Notes: generated by a model from the sequence alone, not told the origin. Shown: positions 33,869-45,562, numbered from the stretch's first letter. The stretch is DNA of 64,000 bases from Cryptomeria japonica (GCF_030272615.1 NC_081413.1:565190510-565254509), one strand, 5' to 3'. Made by a program: numbers and translations.

Positions 33869-34208
33869 TATTAACCAACACCATGCCATAGACAATGTGA
33901 GATAAAGTCCTATAAAAATGCTCAATGTGAGGGTCATCATATGGGCTGTATGATTGAGCAAGCTCAATCATACGCATGAGCTCATCTCTAATACATTCTA
34001 ATTTATCCCTATTGGCTAGCATGGGAGTGTTGTTTAAAGTTTGTTGTAACTGCACTAGAGAGGACTGCATTCTCAAAATAGTCTGAGTACAAGCAGTCTC
34101 TGAATTCTCAGGAGTACGCTCAGGAGTCTTGGACCTACATGAGGTCTGATGAGGATCAAGATGCACACTCTTCTCAAAAGAAAAATGGTGTTAACTACTA
34201 GAAGCCAT
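33869..34208 (-). pseudogene. D1 second gene, upstream exon or diverged copy
   Basis: The minus-strand ATG at 34208 opens M-A-S-S-S, followed by a TAA at codon 6 and then about 100 codons in frame (C-R-S-K-T-P-E-R-T-P-E-N-S-E, L-V-Q-L-Q-Q-T-L-N-N). The exon would end at CATGGTGTTG|GTTAAT, almost the same donor as the large exon at 28243 (CATGGTGTTG|GTATAA), so the two exon ends may be homologous. It may be exon 1 of the D1 gene or a decayed paralogous copy; the sequence does not decide. Confidence 0.35.
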
Positions 34209-34616
34209 ATCTAGATGTGATGTGAAATGTATGAATATATATATATATGTATGTGTGTGTGTGTGTGAATCTGCATGTATACATTAAATTGAATTAAAAA
34301 CAATTTCATATACAATGTATGCTACAAACAAGATGAAACATTGTACAAATATGATTTAAAAATTTTAAACAAAACGAATCAAATGAACTACGACCTATAG
34401 ACATTGAAACTTAAAGATTACATTGAAAAATAAATTACATGAACATACACATGAACTTACTTAACATAAAAATTATAATATGCATATGCGACTACACCAT
34501 TATAGATAATGATTATGATCATTTTATTAAACTAGAAAGTTATGCCAAATATAAATAATATTAATCATTCTAGCATAATTGTACTTCAAATATAAAATTT
34601 CGTAATAGGTATATAA
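34209..34616. other. AT-rich DNA with TA/TG microsatellite
   Basis: A compound (TA)n-(TG)n tract lies at about 34232-34268. No gene recognised. Confidence 0.6.
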
Positions 34617-34901
34617 TGTTGGAGTAAAATAGACAATCACCTAATTTATTAATAAATCATTAATTAGGTCTCCTTTTACTTTATCTAGGGTTTTCATTTT
34701 ACTTTTATAAGCATTCATTAGTGTACAATGTAATCTAGTTAATCTAGTTTAATTTATATTCATTTCAATATCAAATACTTTTTCTAGATCAAATCTCAAA
34801 GTTGGATAGCCTGCAATCATAGCTTTTTCTCTCTAGATGTGATTGGTGTTTTTATTGTAAGTGATTCTTGGGATCTGTGAGGCTCAATATCAACTCCAAC
34901 A
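34617..34901. repeat. Candidate solo LTR
   Basis: A 285-base unit bounded by the 8-bp inverted pair TGTTGGAG...CTCCAACA, as at LTR ends. The flanking 5-mers (TATAA, TTCAA) are not a clean target duplication, and no partner copy exists in the window. Confidence 0.4.
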
Positions 34902-35229
34902 TTCAAATAGGGGATTGACATGACAACGTCCCACATAGAGGTTGTGTCCTCATGATGCTTGGTAACCAAATAGGGAAATATTACCGAAGTATTAGCTACA
35001 TCTACTCATGTTGCACTTCACTCAACATACTAGTCCTATTATATCTTATACTAGGAGATCTCACTATTGCACAATAAAATTGATGCATCTCAAGCATTCT
35101 CAATATTTTTACAACCAAAACAATTTTTGGATCTTAAAATTGAAAAGCATGTTATTCAAGAACATAGAACTCATGAACATCATGTTTCTTGAAGAGCGAT
35201 ACATGAAAATATATTAAAAATTCAAATTA
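34902..35229. other. No gene recognised
   Basis: AT-rich, stops in all frames. Confidence 0.4.
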
Positions 35230-35930
35230 GGGTTAGTGGCGATGTTAACCTATAGGTGACAATCAAAGTAACTTCTAGATATGATGCTTTCATATCTAAC
35301 TATATAGTGGTTATTGCACCAAAGGGTTCTAGGATCTCAAAAGGTTCCACAAAGTGAGATGCAAGTTTGGAAGAAAAAAATTAAACAAGCTTGTTAGTGG
35401 CTAATTTATTAGAAACACTCTCTCTGATACATGACTATTTTGGCATATTTTTTTGTCATTTATAAATTTTCTAAAAATCCACTACATTTCCCAATTGCTA
35501 ATCAATCTAATTTTGGTCTTTCATCTTTTCTAGTTCATTTGAATCCATAACTACCATGTCCTCCTATTTGTTAAGCATAAAATACTTTCTTACAAACCTC
35601 CAATGAAGAAATGAGAAGTGTGTTTATGGTTAGTGTTATCATATTCAAACTCAATTAATGGTAAGTAAGTTCCCATCTTTATTATTGAATCCTAGATTCT
35701 ACATCAATAACAAGTCCTCAAGAATTTGGCTCTCTCTCTTTTTGTTGATCAATATTAAGGTGATGGGTTGATCTATAGTCCAATTTACTTCCCAATTATG
35801 TGTAAGGTTTTCCAAAACCTTGACATTATCCAGGTGTCTCAGATATGATCTTATCAAACTTACCTTTATTAAATATGATATTCTTTGGTACTCCATGAAA
35901 CTAAAAGATCTCCTAAACAAACCACCATTT
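35230..35930 (-). pseudogene. Decayed Ty3/gypsy integrase
   Basis: Minus-strand fragments in changing frames follow the gypsy integrase order. First comes F-H-G-V-P-K-N-I-I, then a degenerate Q-Q-K-E-R-A-x-F-L-R/Q-I-L-E-D-L-L-L-M segment where intact elements have Q-T-E-R-x-N-x-x-L-E-D-x-L. After that comes T-Y-L-P-L-I-E-F-E-Y-D-N-T, then S-K-L-A-S-H-F-V-E-P-F-E-I-L-E-P-F-G-A, resembling the K-L-x-x-x-Y-x-G-P-F-x-I-L-x-x-x-G C-terminal block. Catalytic residues are gone. No LTR is assignable. Confidence 0.55.
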
Positions 35931-36436
35931 CAAACCAACAAAGTACTTAAGGTTCTTGAAATAATTTTGTTAGGATTAAGGAACCATTGACTATACAAAT
36001 CTTTATGTATATGTTATGTATCTCCAATACTCTTGGAAGGTATACATGGATGCCTGAATGTAATTAGAGAGATTGTTTGTAAATTATATTCTCTTATATT
36101 AGTGGTAATTGCATTCATAAGGGAGATGGATCTCACTATAGTGGTACGTTTATATATAACTTTGGACCCACAAAAGATATATTCTCAATTTTGGCTAGTA
36201 GAAAAGAAAATGGAGAATGTTGTCATAAAGGATGAGGCTTACATACTTTGGTTGAATCCAAAACGAAGCATTGTACTTGAGGATTTGTGAGTTGTCAAGA
36301 AGTTATAAATCAAATATGCTTTTTTGGTTGTATTTTCCATTTGAGGATACATTGATTGAGTCATTTAAAATCATTGATTGTATTCACTATTGTTGAAAGA
36401 TGATTTTGAAATCCCTTCAACCTTAATTTTAAAAAA
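35931..36436. other. No gene recognised
   Basis: AT-rich. Perhaps more of the decayed gypsy element to its left, but no motif supports that. Confidence 0.35.
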
Positions 36437-36786
36437 TTAAAATAATATATATACATATATTATTATAAAAATAATTAAAAAATTAAAAATGTATACATAT
36501 ATTATTAAAACAATTAAAAAAAAAATTAAAAAGAAAAAAAGCCTTTCGGCCCTACCTTGCTCGGCCAAAGGACTTCTTAGCCCCCCTCCCGCTCTAGCTA
36601 TTTCGGACTTTGGAAATGGGGGGCTAAGTGCAATCTTTGGGTATATGTAGGGTTGAGCCCTACTCAGTCGAGTCCTACTCGGCCAAGTATACCCCGCCAC
36701 CCGTCCTCCACATAGGCGCCATGTGGCACCATGCAGACTCAACCGAGTAGGATATTTTTTCCCTCGCACTTAGCCTAAAGTGTGAC
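36437..36786. repeat. A/T tract followed by GC-rich block; proposed D1 right end
   Basis: About 100 bases of A/T-only sequence lead into a GC-rich block with CCACATAGG and CCATGTGG words and an inverted GGCTAAGTGC / GCACTTAGCC pair (about 36621 and 36767). Read on the minus strand it resembles the left D1 end, including the order GC-rich block then T-run. Confidence 0.4.
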
Positions 36787-37305
36787 ATGGCACTATACTT
36801 TCACCCATCAATACATGAGAACACATTACTCCTGATGACAAGACTGAAAAAAACAAGGGTACTCATTTCAGCTGCTTCTAAATACCAAGATGACAGGGTC
36901 TACAAAACTTTAGGTCCCCAAAATTCTTATAGCATGGGATTTCTGATAGCTATGATTAAATGTTATCATAAACATTTTTTTTTATTAGGGGATTTCTTAA
37001 TGTTGGTCTAATTGGATTTCATGCATTTGATTATGAGAGGCAATTTCTATCTTATTTTAGCAGAATGATAGGATTGGAATATGAATGTCATGAAGTTGTT
37101 TTGAGGCTTGTTGATATAGAGTAGCATAGAGGTGAGATTAAATCCAAATATTATGGAAAAATTGTGTTGCTTGTGGATGATGATGTGGATATTTTTAAGG
37201 GCAGTAGCTTGAAGATTTTGGCAAGGGAATAGGTTTTGAAGGAGAAGCTTTAGTTGGTAAAGTATTTTTGGTGCAAATTTTGAATCCAACACGTGGACGA
37301 GGTAA
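36787..37305 (+). other. Unrecognised possible coding relic
   Basis: A 74-codon frame starts at 36787. After stops, further protein-like stretches follow in shifting frames (for example K-I-V-L-L-V-D-D-D-V-D-I-F-K-G). I recognise no domain. It could be a decayed element gene. Confidence 0.25.
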
Positions 37306-37525
37306 GGATATTACTGAGGTACACATAGAAACATTTCTCACTAATCAAAGGATAAATGAGATCTTTGGGATCTCACAAGGATGTTACTGAGGTACACACA
37401 AAAATATTTCTCACTACTCAAAGGATAAATGAGATCTTTGGGATCTCACAAGGATGTTACTGAGGTACACATAGAAACATTACTCACTACTCAAAGGATA
37501 AATGAGATCTTTGGGATCTCACAAG
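37306..37525. repeat. Tandem repeat, three 73-bp copies
   Basis: TTACTGAGGTACACA begins each unit (37311, 37384, 37457), with few differences between copies. Confidence 0.93.
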
Positions 37526-39077
37526 AAAAGTGGTTGAGGAAATTAAAAGATGAACATCTTATATAAAGCTTGATGTATAATGGAAATTTTTCACTCACAA
37601 AATACAATGTTCATATTATGAGTTCATATATTTGTCCACTATGTGATCAATCTATTTTCTCTTCAATGTGTATGCTCTAGATTTATAAATTCTATATTTA
37701 TATCTTCATTCTTAAAATTCCTTGAAAAATAATTTAACTTCTTATACATATTTTTCTTTAACTTTAATTATTTCTTATATTCATTGAAGTTGTGTGGATA
37801 AGCTATCTTTCATATGCATGTTGACACAATTAGTCATGAACATTTCTTTTTATTTCACAACACCTTTACCTTTTTTCATACATTTCCTTTGTTTTCATTT
37901 ACATTTGTATTTTTCTATTGTGGATTTGAGATGATGCAAATTCATGCAATTTTCCTCAATACACTTCATTAATATTAACCAAAAACACAGTTCCTTTGAT
38001 TTTTGGTTCATAGCTAGTTTTTGCTATTATGACATATTTGTTGTGCTCCTCGTCCCACCAATCTTCAATACTTTTCACATAACTTGTTGGGTATTTTTTT
38101 ATTATGTCTAATTTATAATGCTTCTCCTTTCAAATTTATAATTCCATTCTCGTTGCATGAATGATCTCTCTTACATGGTCATTTACCATCAATTATTTCA
38201 TCTTACATCTCTATGATCCTTGCATTCATACTTGTTTTACACTTTGTTTCTTGAGCTTATGGTACTTGCCACCTATGGATTCCCCATTTAGGAACAATTA
38301 TGTGAATATCAGTGTATCAACCATATACTTCATCTCTCTATAGAGAATATCTACCTCTTGTTAGATATAACATAGTTTATCATTCTTACAATGTTTGTTT
38401 TACATTGAATGCATTGGCATTGCTCTAATTTTATACTATTTCATATGGAATTTAACTTTATGGCATCTTACAACAAATTTCCTATGTCATTTTCATTTGA
38501 ACGTAACTTACATGGCATGATTTGTATTTTTCTTGCATGATCCCAACCTCCACAATACTACTATTTGCCTTATAAAATCACTTTTGGCACACAGCCATTT
38601 AATGCCAGCAATTTTTTTCCTCATGGGGGTCATAACATTAGGGATAAGTAATGCCCATGCACACATGTTCTGTAATGTAGTCATCATACAATTTATATCT
38701 AAGGCCATTATATGCAAAACTTAGCCATTACATGCTTTATTTTCTCTAAACTTTGGATCCCAACAATGTTGTACACTCAATTTGAGTGGAAGCATATAAT
38801 CTCTATCTCTATCTCATTTTGTATAGTTTCGTATGTGTGTATACACATGGAGTCTAGGTCCATCGTAGTCACAAATTTATAATTGCCTTATGAATCAAAA
38901 TTTTGTTTTTCCTCAATTTAACATGAATTCATGATCATTTTTTTCTCAAGTCCTTTCTCTCCATATACATCATGATTTAATTTCATGCTAAATGTTTACA
39001 AGGTTTCTTACTTGCATATGTTGTAGGAGCCAATTGAATCAAACCTAAATAACTCTTCCATGCATCATGTTCACTTC
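37526..39077. other. AT-rich DNA, no gene recognised
   Basis: Short open frames only, without motifs. It ends at the left target duplication (TCACA) of C2. Confidence 0.5.
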
Positions 39078-39082
39078 TCACA

Positions 39083-39858
39083 TGTTAGGATCTAGGTGCC
39101 ATCAACCTTATAAATTCTTTAATTAATTTTTCCCTAATGTTATTTGTAATTTATCCATAAGAGATGAAATCATTTAACCAATGATGGTGAAAGGACTCAT
39201 GTAAAGGAGAAGTTATAGCTACTGTTTTTCTTCTAGTAAAAGGATAAAATAGCTTGGCATCCCCTTTGGAATATCCTATTTTGAGGTGCTTAGACACTTT
39301 TCAAGAGTTGTAAGTGCATGTATGATGGTTATGACAATCATCACGAGTCCCAATGACAAACATTTATGACAAAGACTACTATATTGGTTCATGGGTGCCC
39401 AAGTTGGCTAGATGTCATATGATAGTTGTAAGAGGTGGTTTTAAGAGCTTGGCATGGGTTTTTCCAAGTGGTTTTGATGCTTATTGTTTAGTGATGCCAT
39501 AGTGTTATTCACTTCCAAAAGTTTCTATAAATTAGGGCCTTGATCTAGTATTTTCATCAAGTTTTGTTTAGTTGTGTAGGTAATAGGGTTCTCTCAAATT
39601 TTATAGAAGTCTATAGAGAAGTGTATTGAAGTTGTAATCTTGATTAAATTAGTAACATACTTGTTTCTCTTTCCATGGTGGATTTTTTTCCTAAAAGGGT
39701 TTCTCCAGGTTTATCTAGTGTTATATGTGTTATGGTTTTCTTTGTCTATTCTTGATTTGCAATCACATACATTAAGGATTAATCTTTGATTTCAGATTTG
39801 CAATTTTATATTTGGTTTAGGTTCATAATACAAGATTTATTCACTTTTTTTTACAATA
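39083..39858 (+). repeat. C2 5' LTR
   Basis: 776 bases, matched throughout by the 3' copy with many substitutions. Confidence 0.92.
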
Positions 39859-39860
39859 TT

Positions 39861-39872
39861 TGGTATCAAAGC
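39861..39872 (+). promoter_or_regulatory. C2 primer-binding site
   Basis: TGGTATCAAAGC two bases after the LTR; initiator-methionine-tRNA type with one mismatch. Confidence 0.85.
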
Positions 39873-39984
39873 TAATGGTTATGTTCAAGGAGGGACTCCT
39901 TTCTCTTAAATGTTGAAGGTTTTTCGTTGCAATGGGAGCTTTTTCTTTGTGGTTTTTTTTTAGATTTGTTCAAGATTTTATACA

Positions 39985-40800
39985 ATGGCCTCTATCTCAC
40001 ATCATGATATTGAGAAGTTCAATGGTATTGGTTATGAGATGTGGAAGTTGAAAGTGGAAGATCTCCTTGAAGAGAGAGATGAGTGGTTGCCTATTTTAAT
40101 AGATAAGAAACCAGAGGGCTCTACTTTGTTAGATGATTCTTGGAAGAAATTAGACAAGAAAGCATGGGGAGCCATTTGGTTGTGCCTCATATATTTTATC
40201 CTCTTGAATGTCTCTACAAAAATACCACATACAAGCTATGGAGGAAAATAGGTGAAATCTATCAAACTAGGAGTTTGTCTAACAAGCTATATCTAAAAGA
40301 CATTTGTATTCTTTGAAAATGGGGGATGGTAATTATGATCATATGAATGCTTTTTATTTCATTATAAATCATCTTGCATTGATAGATGTTAATATTTAGG
40401 ATGATGATAAGTGTATTTTACTACTTTTCTCTTTGTCTAATTCTTGAAAAATCTAATTTTTGTGATAATTAGTGGTGCTACAAAACTAAAGATGGACAAT
40501 ATTATTTCTATACTTCTTTTGGAGGAGATGAGGAGAAATACAATGAATGTTGGCTCCCAATATGTCTTTCATGTTTGAGGAAGGTCTGAGAGAAAGGGCC
40601 TAAAGGGGATAAAAAGAAGGATGAGTCTAAAGGGCATTCTAAGATATCTAGAAAGAGCGAAGTGGAGTGTTATAATTATGGTAAAAGTGGACATGTGAAG
40701 GAGTGTAGGAATAAGAAAAAGAGCACTAAAGCTTCCATGGATAAGTCCTCCAATGATGGTGACTTTGATGTTTTATTTATTTCAGATAACTCTATTATTA
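39985..40800 (+). pseudogene. C2 copia Gag
   Basis: The first ~70 codons are intact and start M-A-S-I-S-H-H-D-I-E-K-F-N-G-x-x-Y-x-x-W-K-L-K-V-E-D-L-L, the standard plant copia Gag opening. Beyond 40251 frames shift and stops accumulate. A zinc knuckle survives near 40666-40710 as CYNYGKSGHVKEC with the second Cys changed to Tyr. Confidence 0.85.
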
Positions 40801-41303
40801 ATGATGCTTAGTTTGTTGATTTAGGTGCCTCCTACCATATGACTCGTCACACAGGAATGATTTTCTACATACAAAGATTATAATGGAGGAGAAATTTTTC
40901 TTATTGATAAAACCTCAATGAAGATTATTGGTAAAGGAAAGGTAAAGTTGTGTTTCAGTGATGGGAAGATTATGACCATTGATATTTTTTTATAGATTCT
41001 AGATCTTGTGAGATGTTTACTTTTTGTTTCCAAGTTGAATGATTCTATAATGTATGTGACATTTGATAAGCCTAGTTGGAGATTGGTAAGGAAGAGTTTG
41101 GTTATTTCTAAGGGATCTCATATAGGGACTTTGTTTAAGTTGCATGCCTCCACTCTTCATAATTTTACTTTTGTAACTAGGAATCAAAATGCAAGTATTT
41201 TGTCACACCATGGATTGGGTCACATTGGTGAGAAAGGTCTTAAGAGAAAACTAAATAAAAAACTAGTAGACAATATAATTGATTATTATTTTAGCAAGAG
41301 TGA
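40801..41303 (+). pseudogene. C2 protease and pre-integrase region
   Basis: The protease site reads F-V-D-L-G-A-S-Y-H-M-T (functional: D-S-G-A-S). Further on, I-L-D-L-V-R-C-L-L-F-V-S-K-L matches the protease C-terminus. L-S-H-H-G-L-G-H-I-G-E-K-G-L-K is the histidine part of the integrase zinc domain. The frame ends at the inserted repeat. Confidence 0.82.
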
Positions 41304-42152
41304 TGTAACGCCTCGCTAAGGAACCCTAGAGGATAACAACCATCTAACCAAAGAAACATAGCAATAAAAAAAAATTAAACAATTTGAATTACATTAATAA
41401 CTCATTCATAAATTAACTATAACAATGGCACATGCAGAAGATAATCTTTCACCTAAACTAAGTCCTCTTGTAGTTTCCCTAACATCACTACCTATATAAC
41501 GCTCTAAACAATATCTAAGAATATCAAACCATAATGCATTAGTAATAACATTATGCAAAATAAAAACATTCACATCTAATTCTAGGTTCATTTTAAAGCC
41601 CAAACCGAAATATTCCTATGATAACCTTTAGCATAGAGTATGATAAAAAAAATCTTCCATGTGAGAGTAGCCAATTCCAATACCACACTACACAAACAGC
41701 ACTCAAAGATTATATAACATTTCAATTACATGTAACACCCCGCTAAGGAACTCAAGAGGACAACAATCTAGCTAAATAAGCATAGCAGTAAAAAAAAACT
41801 AACAATATAAATTACATTAACAACTTATTAGGAAACTAATTATAACAGTTGCACATGTGGAAAATAACCATTCAGCTAAACTAAGTCCTCTTGCGGGTTC
41901 CCTAACATCACTACTCAAGCAACACTCTAACAACATCAAAAAATATAAAATCACAAGGCATTAATGGTAACTTTGTTGCATTATAGTTTAAATTCTTAAA
42001 TGTTGGTTAGAGGGTTGCTTAGGCAGCGACATTCAAGAACCCGCATGAGGACTTAGATTATGTGTTAGTTTATCTTCCACATGCGCATTTGTTCTATTTA
42101 CTTTCATTGTGATTTATTAATGGAATGAGATATGTTTAAAATAAAAAAAAAT
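41304..42152. repeat. Nested repeat: two direct copies and one inverted copy
   Basis: Copies start TGTAACGCCTCGCTAAGG (41304) and TGTAACACCCCGCTAAGG (41731). A third, headless copy lies inverted at about 41975-42152. Shared blocks include an A-run of 8-9, ATTACATTAA, GCACATG and CTAAGTCCTC. It is non-coding, and the TGTAACRCC start is LTR-like. It interrupts C2 integrase. Confidence 0.8.
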
Positions 42153-42927
42153 TATTCGTATGATCATTTGGTTAGTTAGTTGTTGTGAACAAAATAGATT
42201 GTGTTCTTGGTAAACAAAATAGATTTTCATTTCCTAAGGGAGTTATAAGGCTAAGAGACCTTTAGAGATTATTCATTCAAATGTATGTGGTCTATTGGAT
42301 GTTGACTCTTTAAATAGATCTTGGTATTATTTTTCATTCATTGATGATATCTCAATATATACTTTGATTTATTTTATGCATACAAATCTAAATTTTTCAC
42401 TAGGTTTAAGGAATTTAAGTAGTTGGTTGAAAAGCAATCAAATTATAAAATAAAAAATATTGAGATCTAACATTAGGGGTGAATATTTCTCCATAGAATT
42501 TGATGAGTTTTTCAAACATGTAGGATTTTCTAGGCAAAAGAATACACCTTATACTCCCCAACAAAATGGGGTAGTTGAAAGAATGAACCTTACATTAATG
42601 GAAAGAGCTATGAGAATGTTAAGTAGTGCTAAGCTAGATAAATGCTTTTAGGTAGATTTTTTAGGTACTGCTTACTATTGAATTAATCAATCTCATTGTA
42701 AGGCTCTCGTTGATAAAATACTTTATGAAATATGGTTGGGTAAAAATCCTTTAGTTTCACATTTAAGGGTCTTTGGTTATGAGACTTTTTTTCATGTGCC
42801 TCAAGAGAAGCGATCTAAGTTAGATCTAAAAGCTAAGAAATGCATCTTTGTAGGATATAGTGAGAATATAAAAGGTTATAATCTTTGGAATTCTCTAACT
42901 CGTAAAATGATCTTTCTAGAGATGTGA
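42153..42927 (+). pseudogene. C2 copia integrase
   Basis: G-K-Q-N-R-F-S-F-P ends the zinc domain. Then come a degraded first catalytic block (H-S-N-V-C-G-L-L, where D is replaced by N), R-S-N-I-R-G-E-Y (second Asp lost), and an intact T-P-Y-T-P-Q-Q-N-G-V-V-E-R-M-N (catalytic Glu kept), with the C-terminal K-C-I-F-V-G-Y-S block. Frameshifts and stops are present. Confidence 0.87.
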
Positions 42928-43214
42928 TTTTCAAGGAATTTAGGTGAAAAATAACCAAAGGAAAAGACAAAGATAGTGCACTTTTAATCTAAGCAAGAAG
43001 ATGCACATGTGGAAGAAAAAAGAGATGGATCACAATATGGAGAAGTAGAAGAGAGTTCAAGTGAAAGTTTTGAAGAGTCTGTTGTAATAGAAGAAATTGA
43101 AAATAATGAAAAACATGAGGAAGAACCATATACTACACTTTTGAAAATTTCCATAAGATAATGGAATCCAGTTGACAGGGATAGCCCACCAGATTTTCAT
43201 TATAAGTTTTATTT

Positions 43215-43985
43215 ACCAAGTATTGATGATTAACCTAGACTTTCAAGGAGGCTCTCTCTTTCGAGGAAAGTGAGTCTTAGATGCAGGTCATGCATGAGGA
43301 AATGATGGCTTTAGATAGTTGTGACACATGGGATCTTGTTAGTTTGCCCAAAGGAAGGAAGCCTATTGGAAGTAAGTGTATATTTAAGATGAAGTTTGGT
43401 GCAAACAATCGATTACAGTGGTACAAGGCTAGAGTGGTGGCCTAGAGATACTCTTTGAGAGAGAGAGTTGATTTCAATGAAATATTCTCTCTTGTAACTA
43501 AGTTAACCTTTGTTAGATTCCTATTATCTATTGTTGTAGCTTGTGATTTTAAAACTGAGCAAACAGGATTTAAAATTGTTTTCTTACATGGGGATCTGAG
43601 GAAGAGATTTATATGTGATAGGCTGGCAGATTTGTTCAGAAAAGAAAAGAACACTTGATTTGCAAGTTAAAATAGGCATTGTATGGTTTGAAACAATCAC
43701 CCAAGATGTACCAGAATTTTGATGATTTTGCATTAAAGTTGGGTTGTGTTAGAACCATAGATGATAATTATGATTATATTAAGGTTATTGGTGATCAACT
43801 ATTGATTATTGTCTTGTAAGTTGATGACATGTTTATTGGAAATAGATAGGCAATGATTACAAAGCTCAAAATTCAATTTTCAATAGGGATCAAATTCATA
43901 GAAAGCTTTGGTTAAATCAAAGTAAGTAAATTCATACCATTTTACAGAGATTTAAAATGCAAGACTATAAACCAACAAGTATTTT
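43215..43985 (+). pseudogene. C2 copia reverse transcriptase
   Basis: Blocks in order: M-H-E-E-M-M-A-L, T-W-D-L-V, K-C-I-F-K-M-K-F, Y-K-A-R-V-V-A, I-F-S-L-V-T-K-L, then G-L-K-Q-S-P-R/K-M-Y in a second frame, and a L-x-V-D-D-M-type catalytic block near 43817. Many stops and shifts are present. Confidence 0.85.
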
Positions 43986-43993
43986 GTTTCTGG

Positions 43994-44740
43994 TTGGTAC
44001 TAAGTCAAGTTTACATGTGTCCTAATTATAGTGATGATATTGAAGAAATTTCTAATGTTCCTTATGCTAGTGTTATTGGTATTTTAATGTATGCAATGGT
44101 TTGTACTAGACCAGATATAGTAGAAGTAGTGAGAATTATAAGTAGGTTTATGTCTAACTCAAGTGAAGAGCATTAGACTTTAAGGGTATTTAGGTACTTG
44201 TGAGGTACTTCTAATTACTATTTGTTTTAAAATGGTACTGATAATGTAGATAAGGCATTGGACATACAAGTTTTTGTTGATGTTGATTGGGAAGGTGACT
44301 TGGACAGTTGAAGGTCCGCTAGTGGCTATGTGTTTACTCTATGTGGAGGTGCAATAAGTTGGCTGAGTAAAAGACAACCCACATTTATGTTCTCTCCACT
44401 GAAGTAGAGTATATGATTGCTACACATGCCTCTTAGGAGTTTGTATGGTTACAGACTTGCTAATGGTATTCGTTTTGATTGTAGGATAGTGAGGATTGGA
44501 TGTGATAATTAGAGTGCCATATGTTTCATTAAAAATCTTATATATCATGCTCATACTAAACATGTTGGTGTTTAGTATCATTTTGTGCAAGAGATGGTTT
44601 AGAGTGGACAAATCTTGATTGAAAAATTTGACACTTTGGATAGTATTGCAAATTCTCTCATGGAGCCAGTGACCACAAAGAAGTTCTCATGGTGCAAGAA
44701 GACCATGGACCTTGATCATTGTACTTAATTCTATGTTTAT
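43994..44740 (+). pseudogene. C2 copia RNase H
   Basis: P-Y-A-S-V-I-G-I-L-M-Y-A-M-V-C-T-R-P-D-I opens the region. F-V-D-V-D-W-E-G-D-L-D, a C-D-N-x-S-A-I block with a stop inside, and A-H-T-K-H follow. Eight or so stops. Confidence 0.87.
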
Positions 44741-44786
44741 GCATCTATATGGGGTAATTTGCAATGTATGATGTCAAGTTGGATAA

Positions 44787-45557
44787 TGTTAGGATCTAAG
44801 TGCCAACAACCTTGGAAATCCTTTAATTAATTGTTCCCCTAATTTTATTTATAATTTACCCATAAGAAATGAAAATGTTTAACCAACAATGGTGAAAGAA
44901 CTCATGTAAAGGCAGATGGAGTTTGTCTTCTAAGAAAAGGACAAAATAGTTAGGTGTACCCTTTCAAATATCCTATTTTAAGGTGCTTGGACACTTGTCT
45001 GGAGTTTTAAGTGCATGTATGATAGGCATGATAGTCATCATGTATCCCTATTAAAAAAATTATGAAAAAGACTACTATCCTTGTCCATGGGTACCCGAAT
45101 TGGCTAGATGTCATATGATAGTTGTAAGAAGTATCTATAAGAGGCTATTTTAGGGGGTTGGTGTAGGTTTTTTCTAGGTGGTTTTTCTACCTATTTTTTA
45201 GTGAATCTATAGTATTATTCACTCCCAAAAGATAGATTGGGGCCTTGAGCTAGTGTTTTCACCAAGTTTTGTTTGAATGTGCAAGTAGCAGGGTTCTATC
45301 AAATTTTATAGATGTCTAAGCAAAAGTGTATTGTTGTTGTAATCTTCATTGGATTAATAATATACTTGCCTCTCTTTATATGGTGGATTTTTTCCCAAAA
45401 GGGTTTATCCATGTATGTCTAGTGTTATATGTGTTATGATTTTCTTTGTCTATACTTGATTGAACACATACATTAAGGGCTAATATTTAATTTCAAATTT
45501 GCAATTATGTTTGGTTTAAGTTCATATTGCAAGGTTTATTTGCCTTTTATTACAACA
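44787..45557 (+). repeat. C2 3' LTR
   Basis: 771 bases, TGTTAGGATCTAAG to TTACAACA, followed by target duplication TCACA. Confidence 0.92.
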
Positions 45558-45562
45558 TCACA

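Larger units (their letters stand above)
16387..36744 (+). mobile_element. D1: two-gene DNA transposon, split by N2, N3 and others
   Basis: The left part encodes a spliced DDE-type transposase relic. The right part encodes a convergent, spliced minus-strand gene. Near both proposed ends a 22-base block (16421-16442, and 36662-36683 in inverted orientation) matches at 18 positions, with only transitions differing. Inverted GGTTG ends are flanked by GAGTA (16382-16386 and 36745-36749). Inside lie N2, N3, a candidate solo LTR and a gypsy integrase relic. The gene content is well supported. The exact ends are tentative, because the missing tail of the N1 LTR is not found right of 36749. The superfamily is unresolved. 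Confidence 0.45.
39083..45557 (+). mobile_element. C2: old Ty1/copia retrotransposon with nested repeat
   Basis: LTRs 39083-39858 and 44787-45557 start TGTTAGGATCTA, and TCACA occurs on both sides (39078-39082, 45558-45562). The primer site is TGGTATCAAAGC. The interior keeps the order gag, protease, integrase, RT, RNase H but is heavily broken. By eye the LTRs differ at roughly one base in nine, so it is much older than N2. A non-coding repeat cluster is inserted between the pre-integrase and integrase regions. Confidence 0.93.

Noticed and set aside
34617-34901. Full LTR retrotransposon starting at the TGTTGGAG unit
   Set aside because: No primer-binding site follows it and no second copy is present, so only a solo-LTR call is kept, at low confidence.
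36437-36769. 110-codon minus-strand frame
   Set aside because: Half lies in A/T-only sequence (F/I/Y runs) and the rest in the putative transposon terminus. No motif.
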